A stretch of 64,000 nucleotides of DNA from Roseiarcus fermentans (GTDB taxonomy: Bacteria > Pseudomonadota > Alphaproteobacteria > Rhizobiales > Beijerinckiaceae): NCBI RefSeq assembly GCF_003315135.1, contig NZ_QNRK01000008.1, positions 62,001-126,000 of the forward strand, in the 5' to 3' direction. The notes under the pieces are model-generated. The model ran no database searches. It was not told the origin of the DNA and saw nothing but the letters and a program-made list of their open reading frames with translations. Both the position numbers and the translations under genes were made by a program. This document shows, piece by piece, positions 27,073 to 36,378 of this stretch; position 1 is the first letter of the stretch, and each line of letters begins with the position of its first letter.

Positions 27073-27954
27073 TCACGCCGCCTTCAGTCGCCCCCGTCCG
27101 ACGAAGCTGTCGCGGATGTGGCGCGCAAGGCCCTGCGCAATCGGGCTCATCTGGGCGTGCGGCAGATGCAGGTTGATCGCGAAAGTCGAGAGGTCCGGCA
27201 AGCCCGACTCCGTCGTCAGAATGTCGAGCCCCGGCGGAACCGTAGCGGCGAGCGAAGCCGTCACGGCGAGGTCCGTCAGCACGGTCGCCGTGATCGCCTC
27301 CGAGCTGCCGGTGCCGAACACCAGCCGCCAGGCGAGTCCCGCGCGACGCATGGCGTCGAACACGACCGGGCGAAACGCGCAGGTGTCGCTCACGATCGAG
27401 AGCGGCAGCGGACGCTTCAGATAGGCTTCGCCCCCCTTGCCACCGACCCAGACGAGGCGTTCGATCGCGAGGCATTCGCCCTCGGAAGGGCCAGCGGGCT
27501 CCTCGATGATCGCGAGATCGATTTCGCCGGCGGCCAGGGCCTGCGCAAGCAATGGCGAGGTCAGGCACACCAGCGCAACATCCACTTGTGGATATTCCTG
27601 GGCATAGGTTTTCAGGATCGGCGGCAGGTAAGTCGTGAGGAGATCACAGGGCATGCCGAGCCTGACTTCGCCGGTGAAGGCAGGCGTGGTGATCTCGGCC
27701 CAGATCTCGTCATTGAGCGCCAGCAGGCGGCGCGCCTTACCGAGCAGCCGCTCGCCGGCGTTGGTCAGCGCCAGCCCGCGCCGGTCGCGTTCGAACAGGG
27801 GGCAAGCGAAAGCGTCTTCAAGGCGCTTGATCTGCTGGCTCACGGCGCCCTGGGTCAGGTGCAGCGCGTTGGCCGCCGCGGTCATGCTGCTCGTTTCGGC
27901 GACCGTGACGAAGCTGCGGATCAGGGCGGTGTCGAGGTTGCGGGTCATGGTCAT
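27073..27954 (-). CDS. LysR family transcriptional regulator
   Basis: 293 residues. The N-terminal winged helix (about 7-66) has the typical SFVTVAETSSMTAAANAL and LTQGAVSQQIKRLE; residues 95-290 are a periplasmic-binding-like effector domain (GEVRLGMPCDLL). It is divergent from the DUF1127 gene, with an AT-richer gap of 95 bases (27955-28049) that should hold its operator. Its effector is unknown. Confidence 0.9.
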   Translation of the reverse strand: MTMTRNLDTALIRSFVTVAETSSMTAAANALHLTQGAVSQQIKRLEDAFACPLFERDRRGLALTNAGERLLGKARRLLALNDEIWAEITTPAFTGEVRLGMPCDLLTTYLPPILKTYAQEYPQVDVALVCLTSPLLAQALAAGEIDLAIIEEPAGPSEGECLAIERLVWVGGKGGEAYLKRPLPLSIVSDTCAFRPVVFDAMRRAGLAWRLVFGTGSSEAITATVLTDLAVTASLAATVPPGLDILTTESGLPDLSTFAINLHLPHAQMSPIAQGLARHIRDSFVGRGRLKAA

Positions 27955-28049
27955 TCATTACCGATTGCAATGTCGGGTATCATAGACATTCGATTTCCTA
28001 ATGCAAGCTGCGCGCCTAACGTGGCGGTCGAACTTCACCGGAGGCGACC

Positions 28050-28265
28050 ATGTCCTTGCTTGCTCGTCAGTCGACCGCGCCAACGATCCAACCGGCTCGC
28101 GGGCCCTCGCGCAACCTCGTTGCATTCCTGCTCGAGCTACACGGCGAATGGCGCGTGCGACGCCACATCGCCAGCGCTCAGATGCTCGATTGCGCTTCGC
28201 TGCGCGACATCGGCCTCACGCCGAGCGGCGTCGAGAGCGCGATCCGCCATGGCCGGAGGATGTAG
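28050..28265 (+). CDS. DUF1127 domain small protein
   Basis: 71 residues. The C-terminal half (about 33-65) is a DUF1127/YjiS-like domain: EWRVRRHIASAQMLD, then LRDIGLTPSGVESAI, with the conserved W and D-I-G-L. Such arginine-rich small proteins bind RNA or affect phosphate and carbon metabolism in some alphaproteobacteria. A CGGAGGCGACC ribosome-binding site precedes the ATG. The 282 bases after it hold no recognisable gene. Confidence 0.82.
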   Translation: MSLLARQSTAPTIQPARGPSRNLVAFLLELHGEWRVRRHIASAQMLDCASLRDIGLTPSGVESAIRHGRRM

Positions 28266-28547
28266 CTTTGGTTTCGACCGTCGGACAGGACTGTCGCGTC
28301 GCGTTCGGCTCGACCCGCAGGCGTCCGGGCGGCGAATGCGACCTCATGGGATCGTGCCGCAACGGTCGTGCTCGGCCTGCGCGCCGTCCCGAGGGGTTGG
28401 AGGCGCGATCGAAACCCGCCTTCGCGCCGCCCCGGGGTCTGGATGTCCAGGCGACGGCCCGAGGAGCTCGACTGTCTTGATGTCAGCCCCATCGAGCGTT
28501 CGCGGGCGGCGTCGAAACGGCGCGCCGCCCGCGCCGGCATGGGCAAC

Positions 28548-29876
28548 TCAAGCCGGCTTTTCAACGGCTGGAAACGCGTGCGCATTGGCGTGAAACGCCC
28601 GTGCGAGCAGCGGGATGAGCGCCAGGCCGATCACGGCCGTGACCACGATCACGCCGAAGGCCGACAGGCTGGTGCCGGTGGATTTCTCGACCAGGCCGAA
28701 AATATAGGGTCCCGCAAAACCGCCGAGCAAACCGATCGTGTTGATCATCGCGAGGCCGGAGGCGGCCTGGACGCCATGGAGACGCTTCATCGACACCGCC
28801 CAGTAGATCGGCAGAATGCCGCCGCCGAAGAAGGCGGTGATCACGAACAGCGCGATCCGAACGGCCGGCGTCGGGATGACCATGAACACCGCAGCGCTGA
28901 TCGCGAAGCCCGCCGTCAGCACCGCCAGAAAGACGAAGTCGTTGCTGACGTGACGATGAATGCGGGGCAGGATCAGGATGCCGAGGAGGAAACCGAATCC
29001 GACCGAACTCGACAGCAAGCCGACGATGAACGGGCTCGAGGCATGCATTTGGCCGACCATCGCCGGGGCGAAGAAGTACAGGCCGACGAAGCCCACCTGG
29101 TTGAAGAAGTAGACCAGGCCCATCAGAAGCGTCGTCGGTTGCTTCAATGCGGTCAGCCACGCGCCCTTGACATGATGCGGGCTCGCGCCGCCGGCCGCAT
29201 AGCTTTCCAGGACGTCGGCCTCGCCCGGGGTCAGCCAGGACGCGGCTTTCGGGCGATCCGGGAACACGAAGAACAGGATCACGCCGAGCACGATGGTCGG
29301 GAGGCCCTCGAGCAGGAACATCCACTGCCAACCGGCGAGGCCCAGGAGGCCGTCGAGCTGCAACAAGGCGCCGCCGAGAATGCTGCCGACGATCAGCCCC
29401 ATCGAGGGCGCGGTATAGATCCACCCGACTGCGACGGATCGGTCTTTTTGCGCGAACCAAAGCGTGGTCACGTACATGAGGGCCGGAAACAGTCCCGCTT
29501 CCGCGATTCCCAGCAGGACCCGAAGCGCTATGAACGACCAGTCGCCTTGCACGAACATCATCGCCGCCGACAGGGCGCCCCAGGTGATCGCGATCCGCGC
29601 GATCCACGTGCGAGGACCGACGCGATAGGTCATGAGGTTGCTCGGCACTTCGAGGAGCGCGTATCCCCAGAAGAAGATTCCAGCGCCGAGGCCGTAGGTT
29701 TCGGGGCCGATTCCGAGTTGATGCTGAAGCGCGGACTTGGCCATGCCGACATTCGTCCGGTCGATGAACGACAGGAAGTAGATCGCGCACATCAGCGGCA
29801 GCAACCGCTGCATCGCTTTGAGAGTCGCGAGGCGATGCGCCTCGTCCTGACCCGCTCTCGGTCTTTCCATACTCAC
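28548..29876 (-). CDS. MFS transporter, anion:cation symporter (ACS) family
   Basis: 442-residue permease with twelve membrane helices. The signature SFIDRTNVGMAK after helix 1 and the R-x-x-x-G-x-x-E-A-G-x-F-P motif (RVLLGIAEAGLFP) are typical of ACS-family uptake systems for organic acids such as phthalate, tartrate, galactarate. The GTG at 29876 is preferred: GGGAGGAA lies 7 bases upstream, while an ATG two codons later would be 13 bases away. It is 24 bases downstream of the BKACE gene in transcription order, so it likely imports that enzyme's substrate or a precursor. Confidence 0.9.
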   Translation of the reverse strand: MSMERPRAGQDEAHRLATLKAMQRLLPLMCAIYFLSFIDRTNVGMAKSALQHQLGIGPETYGLGAGIFFWGYALLEVPSNLMTYRVGPRTWIARIAITWGALSAAMMFVQGDWSFIALRVLLGIAEAGLFPALMYVTTLWFAQKDRSVAVGWIYTAPSMGLIVGSILGGALLQLDGLLGLAGWQWMFLLEGLPTIVLGVILFFVFPDRPKAASWLTPGEADVLESYAAGGASPHHVKGAWLTALKQPTTLLMGLVYFFNQVGFVGLYFFAPAMVGQMHASSPFIVGLLSSSVGFGFLLGILILPRIHRHVSNDFVFLAVLTAGFAISAAVFMVIPTPAVRIALFVITAFFGGGILPIYWAVSMKRLHGVQAASGLAMINTIGLLGGFAGPYIFGLVEKSTGTSLSAFGVIVVTAVIGLALIPLLARAFHANAHAFPAVEKPA

Positions 29877-29900
29877 CGTTTTTTCCTCCCAGTTGGCTAT

Positions 29901-30839
29901 TCAGAAGTGAACTTGATCCGATCCCTTCAATCCGAGCCGCGCTCGCGCCTCGTCGGGCGTGGCGACTTCAAGTGAAAGCTCTTCGAGAATTCTGCGTATC
30001 TTTCTGACCTGCTCCGCGCTGGTCTTCGCCTTGACTCCCTTTTCCAGGTAGATGCTGTCCTCGAGTCCGACCCGGACATTGCCGCCCATGATCGCCGCCA
30101 TGGTGACGAACGGAAGTTGATGGCGCCCGGCCCCGAGGACGGAGAATTCATAGTTCTCACGTCCGAACAATCGGTCGGCCGTCGTCCTCATCACGGTCAG
30201 GTTTTCAGGGTCCGTCCCGAGGCCGCCGAGGATTCCGAAGATCGCCTGGATAAAGAAGGGCGGCTTGACGAGGCCCTGATCGGCAAAATACGCGAGATTG
30301 TAGAGTTGTCCGACGTCGTAGCACTCGAATTCGAAACGCGTGCCGTCCTCGCCGAGTTCAAGTAAAATTTGCCTGATCTCCTTGAAGGTATTTCGGAAGA
30401 CTCGGTCTTCCATGCCTGCCAGGTATTGCTCCTCCCAGTCGTAGCGCCAGTTTGAAATTCGTGATGCGACGTCGTGGATCGAAAAGTTCATTGAGCCCAT
30501 GTTCAGCGAGCACATCTCCGGCTTGGCCTGCATTGGAAAGGCAAGCCGCTCCGTCATCGACATCTTCGTGCTCCCGCCCGTCGTGATGTTGATGACGGCG
30601 TCGCTGGCGGCGGCGATGACGGGAACGAACTGACGATAAATCTCGGGACTGGGCGTCGGGCGACCGTCAGCGGGATCGCGCGCGTGCAGGTGAATGATCG
30701 CCGCTCCGGCCGCGGCGGCCTCGATCGCCTGCGCGGCGATCTGCTCCGGGGTCAGCGGAAGGTGCTCGGACATCGACGGAACATGGGTCGCGCCGGTGAT
30801 CGCGCAGGAAATGATCACTTTGCGGTTTGAGCTCTTCAT
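29901..30839 (-). CDS. BKACE family beta-keto acid cleavage enzyme
   Basis: 312-residue TIM-barrel enzyme (formerly DUF849; 3-keto-5-aminohexanoate cleavage enzyme family). Zn ligands H50 and H52 lie in IIHLHARDP; the GGS and INITTGG loops, SLNMGSMNF and the VRVGLEDS segment with the catalytic-network glutamate are present. Members split a beta-keto acid with acetyl-CoA into acetoacetate and a CoA ester; substrate varies widely. The ATG at 30839 is chosen over TTG 30857, which adds MTGPPH. Coupled to an ACS-family importer and divergent from an AraC regulator. Confidence 0.88.
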   Translation of the reverse strand: MKSSNRKVIISCAITGATHVPSMSEHLPLTPEQIAAQAIEAAAAGAAIIHLHARDPADGRPTPSPEIYRQFVPVIAAASDAVINITTGGSTKMSMTERLAFPMQAKPEMCSLNMGSMNFSIHDVASRISNWRYDWEEQYLAGMEDRVFRNTFKEIRQILLELGEDGTRFEFECYDVGQLYNLAYFADQGLVKPPFFIQAIFGILGGLGTDPENLTVMRTTADRLFGRENYEFSVLGAGRHQLPFVTMAAIMGGNVRVGLEDSIYLEKGVKAKTSAEQVRKIRRILEELSLEVATPDEARARLGLKGSDQVHF

Positions 30840-31146
30840 GTGTGGCGGGCCTGTCAATTTTGCGATACATCGCCTGCGGTCGTCGAAGGCCGGATGGCGC
30901 GACTGTGTTGGCGCGCTTCGGCTCGCAAAGGCCGGGGCGCCGTTACGGCAAGGGAACGGGCGGTCAGCAGCCGACCTGTCACGGCGGACCTGGATCAGTC
31001 CGGAATGCGGCTGACATCAGGAGGGAGAGGCGTCCACCAAGTTCGTCCCGGCAGGTTGTCTTGTCTGGACGCTAGTTTCGTCCTGTTGAGAAGCCAAGGT
31101 TGCTTTCGGACAGAACTGGTGTGCTTGGAGGACATTCGGAGGAGCC
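30840..31146. promoter_or_regulatory. Divergent control region, BKACE/AraC
   Basis: 307 bases without a supported gene separate the divergent BKACE and AraC-type genes. It should contain both promoters and the regulator's binding sites. A ribosome-binding site GGAGGAGCC lies just before the AraC start. I could not identify a clear operator repeat. Confidence 0.35.
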
Positions 31147-32256
31147 ATGGCCGCGCGACGCCCCCTGACCGGTGAGAAACTCTATGCGCCGTTCAAATTG
31201 GCCGCGCTGGTCGAGACTCTGCGAGAGCAGGGAATCGCGGCCGAGGAGTGCCTGCGCGGCACCGGAGTCCGAGCCGAAGACCTCACGGACCCGACGGTGA
31301 GAACGTCAGTCCGGCAGTACGCTCAGGCCTGCCGGAACGCTCTGCGGCTTTCGGCCGACGCCAGCACGCCCTTTCGGGTCGGCTCGCGGCTGCACCTCTA
31401 CGCCTACGGGATGTACGGCTATGCGTTGATGTCAGGGCTTTCGCTCCGGGATTACTTCAGGCTCGGCGTCAAATACCATCTCCTGGCTGCGCCCATGCTC
31501 ACGATCGAATGGCGGGAGTTTCCGGATGCGGCCATGTGGACGTTTCCCGACGAATTTACCTTTGCGCCCTCGGCGGAGCTGCGCCGTTTCCTGATCGAGC
31601 AGCAGTACACCCAGCAGGTTATCCATCTTCAGGACGTCGCCGGGCACGACGTGCGGCCGCTGAAGGCCTGCTTTTCCTATCCCGCGCCGCCCCACGCCGC
31701 GATTTATGAGGACTATCTTTGCTGCCGGTGCGTTTTCGACCAATCGCGCAGCGAATTGCACTACGATAGGGCGATTCTCGACGAGAGACCGCCGCTCGCC
31801 CATCCGCTGACCTCGGCCATGTTTCAGGAAACCTGCGAAGGCCTCATCGACAAGGCCCGGGCTTCGGCCGGACTATCGGGCCAGATCTACGAGATCCTGA
31901 TCAGGCGGCCCGGCCATTTTCCCGGCATGGAGGACGTCGCCCGGACGCTCAACATGACGTCTCGAACCCTGCGACGCCGCCTGAAGGAAGAGGAATTGTC
32001 ATTCTCCGAGATTCTGGACGACGTCTATCGTTCGTTGGCCGTCGAATATCTGAAGACGACGCACATGAGCGTGGACGACATCGGCATGCTGGTGGGGTTC
32101 AACGACGTCGCGAATTTTCGCAAGGCTTTCCGACGCTGGACCGGGCAGACCCCGTCCGAAATCCGGCGGGAGACCGCCCGGGAATGGACCAGCCCGGTTC
32201 GGTTCTCGAGGCGGACGCCGGAGTCGGAAGCCGTTCGCGGGCTTTCGAGCGACTGA
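31147..32256 (+). CDS. AraC family regulator with N-terminal arabinose-binding-like domain
   Basis: 369 residues. Residues about 15-210 match the AraC-binding-type sensor of the OruR/ArgR-like group (ALVETLREQGIAAEECLRGTGV, then YGMYGYALMSGLSLRDYF). The C-terminal double helix-turn-helix (about 255-345) includes VARTLNMTSRTLRRRLKEE and IGMLVGFNDVANFRKAFRRWTG. It is divergent from BKACE and the transporter and probably activates them in response to the imported acid. Confidence 0.9.
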   Translation: MAARRPLTGEKLYAPFKLAALVETLREQGIAAEECLRGTGVRAEDLTDPTVRTSVRQYAQACRNALRLSADASTPFRVGSRLHLYAYGMYGYALMSGLSLRDYFRLGVKYHLLAAPMLTIEWREFPDAAMWTFPDEFTFAPSAELRRFLIEQQYTQQVIHLQDVAGHDVRPLKACFSYPAPPHAAIYEDYLCCRCVFDQSRSELHYDRAILDERPPLAHPLTSAMFQETCEGLIDKARASAGLSGQIYEILIRRPGHFPGMEDVARTLNMTSRTLRRRLKEEELSFSEILDDVYRSLAVEYLKTTHMSVDDIGMLVGFNDVANFRKAFRRWTGQTPSEIRRETAREWTSPVRFSRRTPESEAVRGLSSD

Positions 32257-32270
32257 CGTCCGCCTGCGGC

Positions 32271-33602
32271 TTACGGACGCTCGCGATGGCGACGGCCCTG
32301 GCTTCCGCGGCGGCGCAGCGTCTCCGGCGCGCGCGGCGGCGGCTGCACGGCCGTTGGCCGTCCCTCGATGTCGAGCGTGCGGTCGAAGGCTTCTTCGGAA
32401 GCAATTTCCGTGGCTTCCTCTCGCGCGACGCTCGCCGGCGGCGTCGGGCGGGCGGATGACCCGCCGGCTTCCCCGTGATTGATGGCGCCGGCCGGCGGCG
32501 GGGCGCCGGGCCCGCTCGTCGCGCCCGCGGCGATCGCCAGCGCGGGCAGGATGGCGGCCGCGCTGGCATCCGCGGCCGCGAGCGAGGTCGACGCGACCGC
32601 AGGCGTCGGCGGGCCGGCGACGGGGACAGGCGCGATCGGGGAAGCGCCCGCGCCGGGAGCGCTGGCAATCCCGGATCTCGTCGCATCCGCTGCCCGCGCC
32701 GGCGAGGGATCGATCGCGACAGTCGCAGTCGTGCCCGCCACGAGCCGCAGGTCGGCGGGGACGGCGTCGAGATGGATGCGGACCGGGACTCGCTGGGCGA
32801 GCCGGACGAAGGCGAAGATCGGGTTGACCGTCGCGAGGCCCAGGCCGGAGGGCGCGGCGTTCGGCACGCTGATGCCGCGCGCCAGGCTTTCGACATGGCC
32901 CCGGAGGTCCCGAGGATCGCTCATCAGCTTGACCGTCGCCGCGTCGCCGTCGTGGATCGTAGCGAGAAAGGTCTCCTCGAAATAGGCGTCGACCCAGAAC
33001 GAATCGGCGTCGATCAGAGACACCTCGCGCTGCCCGACATTGGCGTAGTCGCCCGTGCGCGCCAGAAGGTTGGTGACGTAGCCGTTCACCGGCGACACGA
33101 CGCGCGTGCGCGCGAGATCGAGCCGGGCGTTGTCGAGCTCGGCGAGCGCGATCTGCAATTGCGCGTTGGCGCTCAGCGACTTGGCGGCGTAGATCTGCTG
33201 CTCCTCGAGGGTCACGGCGAGATCGTTCAGCTTTTGCCGACGCGTCCACTCGGCCGCGGCGTTCTGCGCCACCGCCTTCGCCTGGTCGACCTGAGCCTCG
33301 GCTCGCCGCGCCGCGATCGCGTAGCTCGACGGGTCGATCTGGAACAGGAGGTCGCCCTTGCGAACGAGCTGATTGTCGCGCGTCGGCAGCGCGACAATCT
33401 GCCCTGCGACCTGGGGATCGATCGTGACGATGTAGGCGCGCACGGTTCCGTCGCGCGTCCAGGGCGATCCCATATAGGCGCGCCACGCGAACCAGGCGAG
33501 CGCGGCCGCGATCGCCACGGCGGCGAGCGTGGCGAACGCGCGCAGCGCGCCGCGCGGCCATGACCGCGCGGCGACGCCCGCGTCTGTTCCGGCGCTCGCC
33601 AT
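32271..33602 (-). CDS. HlyD/EmrA-type efflux membrane fusion protein
   Basis: 443 residues. One N-terminal membrane anchor (about residues 22-42), a biotinyl-lipoyl-like domain split around a coiled-coil hairpin (about 75-200), and a beta-barrel (about 215-300) with AYFEETFLATIHDGD. The C-terminal 130 residues are an A/P-rich low-complexity tail absent from most relatives. It is the third gene of a FUSC-DUF1656-HlyD unit, the arrangement of AaeB-AaeX-AaeA aromatic-acid efflux systems. The DUF1656 gene ends one base away. Confidence 0.86.
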   Translation of the reverse strand: MASAGTDAGVAARSWPRGALRAFATLAAVAIAAALAWFAWRAYMGSPWTRDGTVRAYIVTIDPQVAGQIVALPTRDNQLVRKGDLLFQIDPSSYAIAARRAEAQVDQAKAVAQNAAAEWTRRQKLNDLAVTLEEQQIYAAKSLSANAQLQIALAELDNARLDLARTRVVSPVNGYVTNLLARTGDYANVGQREVSLIDADSFWVDAYFEETFLATIHDGDAATVKLMSDPRDLRGHVESLARGISVPNAAPSGLGLATVNPIFAFVRLAQRVPVRIHLDAVPADLRLVAGTTATVAIDPSPARAADATRSGIASAPGAGASPIAPVPVAGPPTPAVASTSLAAADASAAAILPALAIAAGATSGPGAPPPAGAINHGEAGGSSARPTPPASVAREEATEIASEEAFDRTLDIEGRPTAVQPPPRAPETLRRRGSQGRRHRERP

Positions 33603-33815
33603 TCAGCCGCCCTCCCGCGCCAGCCAGAGGGTGAGGCTGGACACGAGAATGACGTAGACGGCGAATTCGAACAGCGCCGGATGCCAAACCCGCCGCAAGA
33701 CGCCGAGACGGTCCGTCGCCCGGCGCAGGATCAGGAAGGCGAGGGCGGCGGCCACGAGAATGGGCGCCGCCGGCGCGACAAAGACGCCGAGGAGATCGAC
33801 CTCGCTGAAACGCAT
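33603..33815 (-). CDS. DUF1656 (AaeX-like) small membrane protein
   Basis: 70 residues with two hydrophobic helices (about 8-27 and 45-62). The N-terminal EVDLLGVFVAP and the central arginine followed by WHPALFEFAVYVI are typical of AaeX-like proteins. It lies between the FUSC and HlyD genes with almost no spacing, so the three are co-translated. A structural or assembly role in the efflux complex is expected; the family is poorly understood. Confidence 0.85.
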   Translation of the reverse strand: MRFSEVDLLGVFVAPAAPILVAAALAFLILRRATDRLGVLRRVWHPALFEFAVYVILVSSLTLWLAREGG

Positions 33816-33817
33816 GC

Positions 33818-35836
33818 TCAGCCCCGCTCCTCGTAGAACTCCGGATGCGCCGTCAGTTCCTCGGTCATGGCGAGGATGGCGGCGCGCAGCGTCAGCGCGA
33901 TCCTCGCGTCGCCGCCGTCGACCGTCAATGCGCGATCGAGCGCCGCGAGGCCATCGAGCGCCGCGGCGACGCGCCCCGCGGCGATCGGTTCGAGCGCGGC
34001 GTCAAGCGCCGTGTCGGACAGGAATTGCGGTGCGGCGCCGCGCAGGCGGATGATTCGCGATCCCACCGTCAGCGTCGAGGCCATGCAGGCGCGCTCGATC
34101 GGCGCGGCCTCGTCCGGCAACGCCTTGATCCGCGCGGCGGCGCGGCCTTCCCATGCTCGCAGCGTCCGCGGCCCGCGCCCTCGCGCCAGCCGCCGCAGAT
34201 CGGAAAGCCCGAAGCGCAGGAGCCGGCGCGTCCGGGCCGCAGGGGTGAGCGGCGGGACGATCAGGATCATGACCGCGCCGGCCGCGATGCCGGCGAGAAT
34301 GGCGAGCACGGTATTGCCGAATTGCGCCGCGTCGTAGGCCATGACGTTCTTGAGCGAGGCGAGCGGCATGATGAAGACTGTGACCGAAGTCAGGACTTTC
34401 GGCTGAATTGGCCAGGCCGCCAGGACGCCGAGCGGCACGAACAGGAGTCCGAGCGCAAGGCAGAGACCGGGGAATCCCGCGACGCCCGGCAGAATTCCGA
34501 AGACGAGGATCGCGGAGAGGACGGCGCTCAGCGCGCAGCCGACGAACATCGACGCCGCAGCCGAGTAGGCCTGGTCGCCCTGCAGCGGGAAGATCACCAC
34601 GGCCACGGTTGCAAAGGTGATGGCGACCGGCCCGCTCGGCCATGCGGTCACCACCCAGAACAGCATGACGAGGCCGATGGTTGCGAACGCCCTCGCCGCG
34701 ATGATGGTCGGAGGCAGCCAATCGGGCGGGTAGAGCGCGGCCCGGGCGTCCGGGCGACGCGTTCGCTCGGGATCGACGATCAGGGTCAGGCCGTTCAGGG
34801 CCTGCGCCATGCCGAGCAGGCCTTGCGCGGCGGCGTCCGCAAGCAGTTGCGACGAAGGGGAATCCGGCGCGATGCGCGCCACGGCGCCGGCCCGCGCGCG
34901 GCAGGCGTCGCGCAGGCCCGGCGCCTCGCCGATGGCCTCGTCCGCCGTGGGGCGCAAGTCATCGAGGATCCGGACGACCGACTGCGCCCCTCGATCGTCC
35001 CCCGTCCCGGAGGAACGGGCCAGATGCACAGCCAGCGTCCGCCAGGCGGTCATCGTCGCGATCAATCCGTCGACCGCGGACTGCAGAATGCGCGACCGGT
35101 AGCGCAGGTCGGAGGCTTCGCCCATGGCGGTGTCGATCAAGGGATCGAGGGCGATCACCCGGCGCATGATTTCGCGCCGCGCCGCGCGGGTCGCCGGTCC
35201 GTCGGGCTCGCGCGCCGACACCGAACCGACGAACCCGGAAAAGACCGCGGCGGCCACACTGGCGAAGTCGGCGCCCAGCCGCCGCCTGGCGCCGCCGAGA
35301 TCGGTCAGGGCAAGCACGACCCCCGCGCTGACGATTCCGATCACGATCTCGACCACGCGGTTGCAGGCCAGGGTGGCGATCTCGTCGCTGAGGCCTCCGG
35401 TCGGCCCCATGACGTCGCCGCCGATCACCGCCGCAGTGAAGCCGGCGAGTCCCGCGCCATAGGCGGCGAAATTCCTGAGCAGCCCGGCGACGAAACCGCA
35501 GGCCGCGCCCCATGCCGCGAGGCCGATCAAAAAGCCGGCCCGGTTCTGCGGGAAGGCGGCGGCGAGGACGACGATCGCAATCCCGCCGGCCACGGTTCCC
35601 GCCAGCCGATACGAGCTCTTGCGCAAGGACGCGCCGAGTTGCGGCAGGCAGACCAGCCCGGCGGTCGTGGCCGCCCAGGACGGATCGCTCAGTTCCAGCG
35701 CGAAGGCGAGATAGAGCGAAAGGCAGATCGAGCCCCACAGCCGCAGGCCGTAAAGGAGCGGTCCGACCGCCCTCGCCGGGAGGCGAGCCGCGATCGGCGC
35801 TTGCGCGGCCTTGGCGACATGCTGCGCCTGGCTCAT
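33818..35836 (-). CDS. FUSC family (AaeB-like) efflux protein
   Basis: 672-residue inner-membrane protein. Two blocks of about five helices each (about 25-175 and 350-505) alternate with two cytoplasmic regions, the usual FUSC layout; an internal ATWPSGPVAITFA-like helix and the FPLQGDQAYSAAA segment match AaeB. It exports aromatic carboxylic acids in known relatives. The ATG at 35836 is the natural start, since upstream in-frame codons read into the GlcG gene's antisense frame. It begins the efflux unit. Confidence 0.85.
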   Translation of the reverse strand: MSQAQHVAKAAQAPIAARLPARAVGPLLYGLRLWGSICLSLYLAFALELSDPSWAATTAGLVCLPQLGASLRKSSYRLAGTVAGGIAIVVLAAAFPQNRAGFLIGLAAWGAACGFVAGLLRNFAAYGAGLAGFTAAVIGGDVMGPTGGLSDEIATLACNRVVEIVIGIVSAGVVLALTDLGGARRRLGADFASVAAAVFSGFVGSVSAREPDGPATRAARREIMRRVIALDPLIDTAMGEASDLRYRSRILQSAVDGLIATMTAWRTLAVHLARSSGTGDDRGAQSVVRILDDLRPTADEAIGEAPGLRDACRARAGAVARIAPDSPSSQLLADAAAQGLLGMAQALNGLTLIVDPERTRRPDARAALYPPDWLPPTIIAARAFATIGLVMLFWVVTAWPSGPVAITFATVAVVIFPLQGDQAYSAAASMFVGCALSAVLSAILVFGILPGVAGFPGLCLALGLLFVPLGVLAAWPIQPKVLTSVTVFIMPLASLKNVMAYDAAQFGNTVLAILAGIAAGAVMILIVPPLTPAARTRRLLRFGLSDLRRLARGRGPRTLRAWEGRAAARIKALPDEAAPIERACMASTLTVGSRIIRLRGAAPQFLSDTALDAALEPIAAGRVAAALDGLAALDRALTVDGGDARIALTLRAAILAMTEELTAHPEFYEERG

Positions 35837-35892
35837 CGGCGCCTGGCCTCGACCCGGACCCGTCTTCCGGCCGGCGAGCGGCGGTTGCGGCG

Positions 35893-36312
35893 CTAGCTCC
35901 CGAGCCCCGCCTCGCCGATCGCCGCGAGCAGCGCCGCCTCGTCGTTGTCGGAGGTGTCGCCCGACGCGCCGGCCGCGCCGATCACCGCGCCGGCCGCGTC
36001 TCGGATCAGCACGCCGCCCGGAACGGGCACCAGCCCCGCGTCGAACACGCTCCCGAGCGCGGCGACGAAATGCGGCCGCTCGACCGCCATCTCGTGCAGC
36101 TTGCGCGAGCTGACCCCCATGCTGAGCGCGCCGTTCGCCTTGCCCCAGGCCACCTTCCAGCGCGCGAGGCTCGTCCCGTCCTCCACTGCGGCCGCGCGCA
36201 GCGCGCCCCGCTCGTCGAGCACGACGAAACCCATCGGCTTCAGGCCCTGCGCCCGCGCATAGGCGAGCGCCGCCGTCACGATCGATTGCGCTTGCTCGAG
36301 TTTCAGTCCCAT
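35893..36312 (-). CDS. GlcG/HbpS family protein
   Basis: 139 residues, a single GlcG/HbpS domain (PF03928-type) with the typical LEQAQSIVTAALAYAR start, GFVVLDERGALRAAA, and the VPVPGGVLIRD turn followed by GAAGASGDTSDNDE. Family members bind haem or cobalamin or accompany glycolate and diol metabolism; function here is uncertain. No signal peptide. It lies 56 bases upstream of the FUSC gene on the same strand and may be in its transcript. Confidence 0.82.
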   Translation of the reverse strand: MGLKLEQAQSIVTAALAYARAQGLKPMGFVVLDERGALRAAAVEDGTSLARWKVAWGKANGALSMGVSSRKLHEMAVERPHFVAALGSVFDAGLVPVPGGVLIRDAAGAVIGAAGASGDTSDNDEAALLAAIGEAGLGS

Positions 36313-36378
36313 GGTGTCCTCCTGTTGCCGGTCGCGTCGTTGCGGGCGCGCCCCTTTCCCAAAAAAAGACGCGCGCGC

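Noticed and set aside
30840-30857. TTG start at 30857 for the BKACE gene
   Set aside because: It adds six residues (MTGPPH) without homology and has no better ribosome-binding site than the ATG at 30839.
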